This document shows, in pieces, positions 59,085 to 64,000 of a DNA stretch of 64,000 bases (positions are counted from its first letter, which is position 1; each line of letters opens with the position of its first letter). Below the pieces are notes generated by a model, which made no database searches, was not told where the DNA came from, and worked only from the letters and a program-made list of their open reading frames with translations. The stretch is from Rachycentron canadum (lineage: Eukaryota; Chordata; Actinopteri; Carangiformes; Rachycentridae): contig CM076659.1 of NCBI GenBank assembly GCA_038496675.1, forward strand, positions 3,962,254-4,026,253, read 5' to 3'. The translations under genes were made by a program, and so were the position numbers.

Positions 59085-59295
59085 CCTGGCTGTAGTGTCT
59101 CTGGCCCCCACTATGTTGAAGTTTCCCTCCCGGCCCAGCTGGCAGAAGTTACAGCAGGGCAACAATGTGCCTGCAGGACGGGCCAGGACGGGTCCGGGAC
59201 TGGGGCCCCATGGCCCTGCTGAAAGGCTCCTATTGTCCGGCCCCACCTCCATCAGGGACCATTAATTATGGGCCGCGGAGCACGGCTCTGAGTCA
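59085..59295. promoter_or_regulatory. GC-rich candidate conserved non-coding element
   Basis: Island flanked by CA arrays, with CTCCTATTGTCCGG (SOX-type core), ACCATTAATTATGGGC (two overlapping homeodomain TAAT cores) and CAGCTGGCAG (E-box). No simple repeats inside. Conservation is untested. Confidence 0.35.
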
Positions 59296-59302
59296 GAAAA
59301 AG

Positions 59303-59336
59303 TACACACACCCACACACACACACACACACCCCCC
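59303..59336. repeat. (CA)n microsatellite
   Basis: CA array ending in C6. Confidence 0.92.
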
Positions 59337-59689
59337 GTTACAGCATAAACACACTGATGGGGCTTAGGGGAACCAGCTCCTCCTCCCCTTTATCCCTCCA
59401 ACCCTTCTCTCGTCTCCACTGGCTCTTTTAATGAAGCCAAGTTGCACTGAGCAGAGAGCTATTACAGCTCCTACTAACCCCCCCCACCCCCCACCTCCCC
59501 CACTCAAAAGTGTTTTTTACTCTTCTTCACTTCTCTCCATACAACAACTAACTTTATAACTATTTATAAAGGCTGACTTTAACAAAGTAAAAGCCAAAAT
59601 GTTTTAAAAGAAAAAAGGAACAAAATAGAAGCTGAGTTAAATAAAAGGCAAATTATATAGGATTATATAATAAAACCAAAATGACATCA

Positions 59690-60080
59690 TCTGGTTTCAT
59701 GATTACATCGTGCTGTTCGATCGACCCTGAGGGATGACATACAACATTACACATCCCTCAATAATGTGACGCCGCCCAAGAGCAGTTACTCAACACAAAA
59801 CATTTTGATTTGGACAATAACCTGTGGTCTAACTGTAGCCAACAGACCCCCACCTCCTCCTTCCCCCGTCCTGCTGGTCCCCGGGAGTTTGATTTCATTT
59901 ATTCATAGTGACTTTAACACGTTGACATCATAAAAGAGTTGCTTAACAGCGCACGCGAGGGCTCAGTGAGAGCGAATGAAACACTGTGAGAAAGACGATG
60001 GGTTTCCAAAGCAGAGGCCTAAATGAAATCGGTCTGGGCAGGAAGAGTGAAGCCGAAGTCTGAATGTGTGCATCACATTC
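59690..60080. promoter_or_regulatory. Candidate conserved non-coding element
   Basis: About 390 bp without repeats. It contains ATGACATCATCTGG and TTGACATCATAAAAG (CRE/AP-1-like TGACATCA), TTTGATTTGGACAATAACC (TCF-like and SOX-like words) and AATAATGTGACGCCGCC. The repeated TGACATCA, 250 bp apart, is noteworthy. Function is inferred only. Confidence 0.3.
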
Positions 60081-60629
60081 AACTATATGGACATCAGATA
60101 ACATTATGAGTATGTGCTGACGACTGATGAGGCCCAGACTGAGCGAGGGTTTGCTTTTGAAACCTTATCATGTCATATTCAGAGAGTAGATATGAGTTTT
60201 ATGCAATGTGTTTAAGGACCTGCTGTTCTGAGCATTTCAACAATACAGAGATTTATCACTAAATTAAAATAAGTTGCACCGCAAAAACAAGATCTTAGAC
60301 GTCAGTTTTTACTAATAATGGTAAATCTAAAGGTGATACTTCAACTTGGACTGGGTCTGGGCAGACAAACACTGCCCCCAGGAAACGGTCATATGCTCAC
60401 ACTCAAAAGTCTTACGCTCACTTTCTATCTCCTACTTAGCTTTTATGTTACCAAACTAACTGCCACCCATATAAATGGAAGCTTGCACGACCTACAAACT
60501 CATTATAAGCCCAAGGACACGGTTGAGCGAGCTTGAGAGCCAGATTCATTCATGCATCAGTCACACGGTACTCAGCGCTCATGTGGACACTATTCCTTGC
60601 TGAACATTAGGTGTCAGGGACTGCAGGTC
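60081..60629. other. Non-coding, nothing recognised
   Basis: Ordinary sequence. A 72-codon open stretch at 60318-60536 has no splice support. Confidence 0.4.
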
Positions 60630-60860
60630 CTCGAACGTCCACTTGAGGCTGCCTCCAAAACAGAGTCACCATTGACTCCCATGTTAAAATGTCCAACTTT
60701 ACGGCAGAAATAAACATGTTTACAGCCTGGTACAAAACACTTTTTAGGTCCCTACAGTTAATTCCCTCCTTCATGACATCTCTACAGGGGTTAGTTTTTA
60801 TAATATTCACAACTTTTATTAAGGCTTGAAGTTATGCATCATTTAGGCCGTGGCCTCACC
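60630..60860 (+). repeat. Fish-type dispersed repeat family C, left half
   Basis: GTCCACTTGAGGCTGCCTCC, then CCATGTTAAAATGTCCAACT, AGAAATAAACATGTTTACAG and AAGGCTTGAAGTTATGCATC match the left half of a repeat I know from many fish genomes. The right half of the same family is seen at 36605 and 61985. Confidence 0.6.
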
Positions 60861-61550
60861 TATTACGACCTTTACACACAAGGTTAGCATTGAAATTTGA
60901 AATAGCTACTCCAGGGTCAAAAGAAAGCAGTGGGAGAAGTACAAATGTGTTTATCTTAGGGCTGGTGGTGTATTTATAGGAGCAGTATGTGTTGGGGTGT
61001 TTATGTAAGAGGCATGGAGTGAACAGGAGAGAAGGAAATTGTGTTGATATATGAATGAGGGAGGGCAGCGAAACAGAGAGAGAGGTCGGCCCCTGAAAGT
61101 CATACACACTCATACAGAGAAAATAGACTCAGAGGAAAGTTTCTCTTCTTTTTTCTCCTCACTCATGACATTCCTCCTCACTTCTTCTTCTCCTCTCCCT
61201 CCCTTGGTCTGACCTTCGTCTTCCTTTTTCCCCCAAGAGGAGGTTACATAACATATTTCCACACACACACACAGACTTGTCAGCTGTGAAATATCTCTCC
61301 CCCAGACCTCCTCCGCTGGACATTGAACAGACTCTCGAATGCGTCGAGAACCTTCTCATGCCCTGATTCTCCTCTCTGCGTCCCCCCCACCTCCCCTGCC
61401 TGCCCCCCCCTTCACTCTTTTCTCCCCTTTCATCTCTCAAACAAACACCCCGTTGCATTAATCAGGGTTTTTTTTCCTGCCACTCTGACAATGGTTCTGT
61501 TTTACATCACTGATTGGGGATGTGACCCCCCCCCACCACCACCTTCACAA
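60861..61550. other. Non-coding, CT-rich and C-run-rich
   Basis: TC-rich text at 61140-61230 and C-runs at 61380-61410 and 61525-61535. No exon candidate. Confidence 0.4.
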
Positions 61551-61673
61551 ACACACACACACACACACATACATATACACACACTCACCCCACCTCTTTT
61601 CACTGCGTTTCCCATAAGGCAGCAGTCACAGAAAAATTGCACCCCAAACCCCACGGCTTGGAGCAGGGGTCGC

Positions 61674-61709
61674 AGGGTGGCGTGGGGTGGCGTGGGGTGG
61701 GGTGGAGTG
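61674..61709 (+). repeat. GGGGTGGCGT tandem tract
   Basis: Three to four GGCGTGGGGT-type units. Four or more G-runs on the plus strand make it quadruplex-prone. Confidence 0.88.
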
Positions 61710-61984
61710 CAGCAGGGGTTGACACCAAGGTCAGCCATGTCAGATCTGGGCTCAAGGGTGGGAGGGTGAGTGGTTTTCAAGAGCTTTGGGGGGGACGGAC
61801 AATAAGACTCTCTGACACCCCAAGAGAAAACATGCATGATGAAGAGGCTGGATATCAATGACCAGTTTGGCAGAGTTTCTGGGATCCAGTTTTTCCACTA
61901 GGGAGGGACTTTGGGGGGGAGCCAAGTACAAGTGCATTGAGTTACGATGTGATTTGGTGGGAGATGCATTAGTTCATTAACATA

Positions 61985-62290
61985 TTAAAGCCTGCAGGTA
62001 ATGCAAACCCTACTTTATGGTCTATTTTCCTCTATATGAGACAGTCATTTAATAAATGTTGTATTGAAGACTTGAAACTAGAGACTGAGACCATAAACAC
62101 ATTAGGAAAATGTTTCCTGAGCTAATAAATCAAGTAGGGCCATTTTCTCATAGACTTCAATACAATCTGTCTCTTACAACAGTGGAGTCGCTCCCTGATG
62201 GCCATTAGATAAAATGCAGGTTTAAGCCTTTTCAGCATTGGCTTCACTTTACAGCTCCAGTTTTATTAACAGTCTGTGATCATCTGACCA
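61985..62290 (+). repeat. Fish-type dispersed repeat family C, copy 2 (right half)
   Basis: Shares with 36605-36950 the exact 19-mer at 62013, the 29-base block at 62141 and TGCAGGTTTAAGCCTT. It also includes GAAACTAGAGACTGAGACC, lost from copy 1. Same orientation as the left half at 60630. Confidence 0.7.
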
Positions 62291-63110
62291 CCCGTTTTTA
62301 TTGTTTTGACCTTAGAGATGTTTCTGTTACCAGATCTTACATTAGTGAGCATAACATAATTATAACCAACAGGACTGAGGCCAAATCTACAAAAAATAAA
62401 ACCCATTTTGTAATAAAACAGAATTATCCCTAATGTAATACATCTGAATACTCATCTAGAACTGATCCAATATGATTTATACACTTCAGTAATTGTTTGC
62501 TCAGCGTTAAAGTGGAATGTCTTCACATGCATCACAAAGAGTTGGATAGAAAAACATGGCATGCAACAGAAATATTTTATTGTTATTAAGTCAGAGTCAG
62601 AGTGTCTGCTCACTTCAGGGCCAGTGTGCGTTGTCTGTCTGTTACCATCTGACATCGTGAATTACCAGCGTGTTAACTGTAAGTTTCAGGCCTTAACTGT
62701 CACACAGCACTTTCCATAATATTAGGGGGATTTACGGTTTAATCCAGGGCGTCATTGGCGTTGGTTATTGGATTTAATTGTGAAATAATATTTTGGTTGC
62801 ATCATATTTGATTACTGTTGACTGACTTTACAATCCGGGGACGTCTGTGTGTGTGTTGCGTGTGTGTGTGTCCACATGTGCTGCCACTCTTAGCAGGTTT
62901 TTCCCATGCCTCATCCTTTGCTGATCATCATGAGTTAAGTTAAACCTTTGAAAACCACAGTGAAGTAAAGCTGTATGGGCTTTGTTAGGTGTTAGGCTGA
63001 GTTCACCACAGTCTGGGTGGCAGACTGAGGGCTGAGACTGACTCAGCTGAGAGCCTTGTGACTTGTGCAGTGTGCCCAGGCTCGGACGGCTTCAAGTCTC
63101 ATCAACACGT
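62291..63110. other. Non-coding, nothing recognised
   Basis: Ordinary AT-rich sequence with a short GT tract near 62845. No exon candidate. Confidence 0.4.
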
Positions 63111-63129
63111 CTGACTGAGAAGCAGAGAG

Positions 63130-63320
63130 AGCAGGGGGGCTGTGGTGGGCTGGGATGGGGGTTGGGGGTGGGCTGTAGACTGGCACAGTGCTCACTCAGA
63201 CTTGGCACGGATCGGGGGCAAACTTCCTTAAACCAGAGCTGGTGGAGGGAGGGAGGGATGAGAGCTGGGCTGTTTTGGGATGCAGCTTCATAACGGGGGG
63301 GGGGCTAAGGGAGGGACTGA
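63130..63320 (+). other. G-rich, quadruplex-prone stretch
   Basis: Many runs of three to six G on the plus strand (GGGATGGGGGTTGGGGGTGG near 63152) and a G10 run at about 63295-63304. Confidence 0.7.
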
Positions 63321-63389
63321 GGAGGCACTGAGGGTAGGTGAAGAGGCTGAATGGGTATCATATTTTGCATCTCTAAAAGCCAGCTCTAA

Positions 63390-63665
63390 CAAAAAGAGGC
63401 GTCCGTCCCCCTGCCTGACCCAATAATACATGGCAGGACCCAAAAGGGCGCCATGCTAATGAGTGTGTGCGATTAGTGCAACGGAGAGAGCTAGCAATGG
63501 GGAGGGAGAGGGAGCTGGGGCATGGGATGGGGGGGTGGCTATTGGCTCCTAATGAGAAGTGAAGAGACCCCCTTTCCAAGCGGTGGCCCCCGTGGACTGT
63601 TTTTTTGGGGGGTCATTTCAGGCTGCGCTACAGATTAATGACAGGCCACATACCAGTGGATAGAG
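63390..63665. promoter_or_regulatory. Candidate conserved non-coding element with POU/homeodomain words
   Basis: Contains CCATGCTAATGAG (octamer variant ATGCTAAT at 63453), GCGATTAGTGC, CTATTGGCTCCTAATGAG (CCAAT-type and TAAT) and CAGATTAATGACAGG (homeodomain plus TGACAG, the TALE/MEIS-type site). Dense spaced sites in a non-repetitive segment are typical of developmental enhancers. Conservation is untested. Confidence 0.35.
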
Positions 63666-63686
63666 AGGGTTGGGGTGGGGTAGCGG

Positions 63687-63710
63687 CGTGGTGGTGGTGG
63701 TGGTGGTGGG
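63687..63710. repeat. (GGT)n microsatellite
   Basis: About seven GGT/GTG units. Confidence 0.92.
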
Positions 63711-63884
63711 GAGGGTTAACTAAGACAAAAGTAAAGCTGTGGAAAAATGCTAATTCACCAGTGGCTCGGTAAAGAGGGTTTGGGGAGGGTGGTGGGCTGG
63801 TGGGGGCGAAGACAAAGAATCAGGGGGTGGAGGTGGAACGAAAGGCAAGAGTGTAGCGTGTGAGAGATATTTTGGGAAGGGGGC

Positions 63885-63891
<7 letters not shown>

Positions 63892-63923
<32 letters not shown>
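63892..63923. repeat. (GT)n microsatellite
   Basis: A pure array of 16 units. Confidence 0.96.
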
Positions 63924-63925
<2 letters not shown>

Positions 63926-64000
63926 TTGAGTGTGGGTATGGCTGTGAGCTGGAAACAAAGGCAGAGAGCGAGGCCTCGGACTCCGGGGCCTCCAGCACAG

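Overview
This window reads as non-coding vertebrate nuclear DNA, most likely from a ray-finned (teleost, probably percomorph) fish. Three things point there. Long pure (CA)n/(GT)n, (GATA)n, (GA)n and (AAAG)n microsatellites are very dense. Degraded interspersed repeats belong to types common in fish, including a tRNA-derived SINE with recognisable A and B boxes and non-LTR retrotransposon remnants. No operon-like run of open reading frames exists. Most six-frame open stretches are chance, and the longest ones are translations of CA/GT repeats. There is no bacterial, plasmid, phage or CRISPR content.

Layout. Positions 1-2000 are T-rich with several AATAAA signals and look like the 3' UTR of a plus-strand gene whose coding part lies left of the window. 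From about 2.9 to 45 kb the sequence is intergenic or intronic: microsatellites, SINE/LINE relics, and at least three fish-type dispersed families, two of which have more than one copy here. At 45.74-46.08 kb two adjacent minus-strand segments have open frames, vertebrate-like codon choice and matching splice signals around an 84-bp intron. They look like the last two coding exons (85 residues to a stop) of a gene I do not recognise. Two weaker exon candidates lie on the same strand at 51.3 and 55.6 kb.

From about 46.4 kb to the end the texture changes: GC-richer, repeat-poor islands with clustered homeodomain, POU and SOX-like words alternate with microsatellites. They resemble conserved non-coding (enhancer-like) elements around developmental genes, but conservation cannot be judged from one sequence. 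At 57.6-58.16 kb sits a degenerate AGCAT pentamer satellite with an internal ~171-bp higher-order duplication. The last 2.5 kb is strongly G-rich on the plus strand.

Structural highlights: two alternating purine-pyrimidine tracts with CG cores (Z-DNA candidates), two pairs of facing (GT)n/(CA)n tracts, a SINE inserted into an older repeat, and a 57-nt imperfect hairpin in a GC-rich island. I found no clearly undescribed functional system. The unidentified minus-strand gene and the pentamer satellite best repay follow-up.
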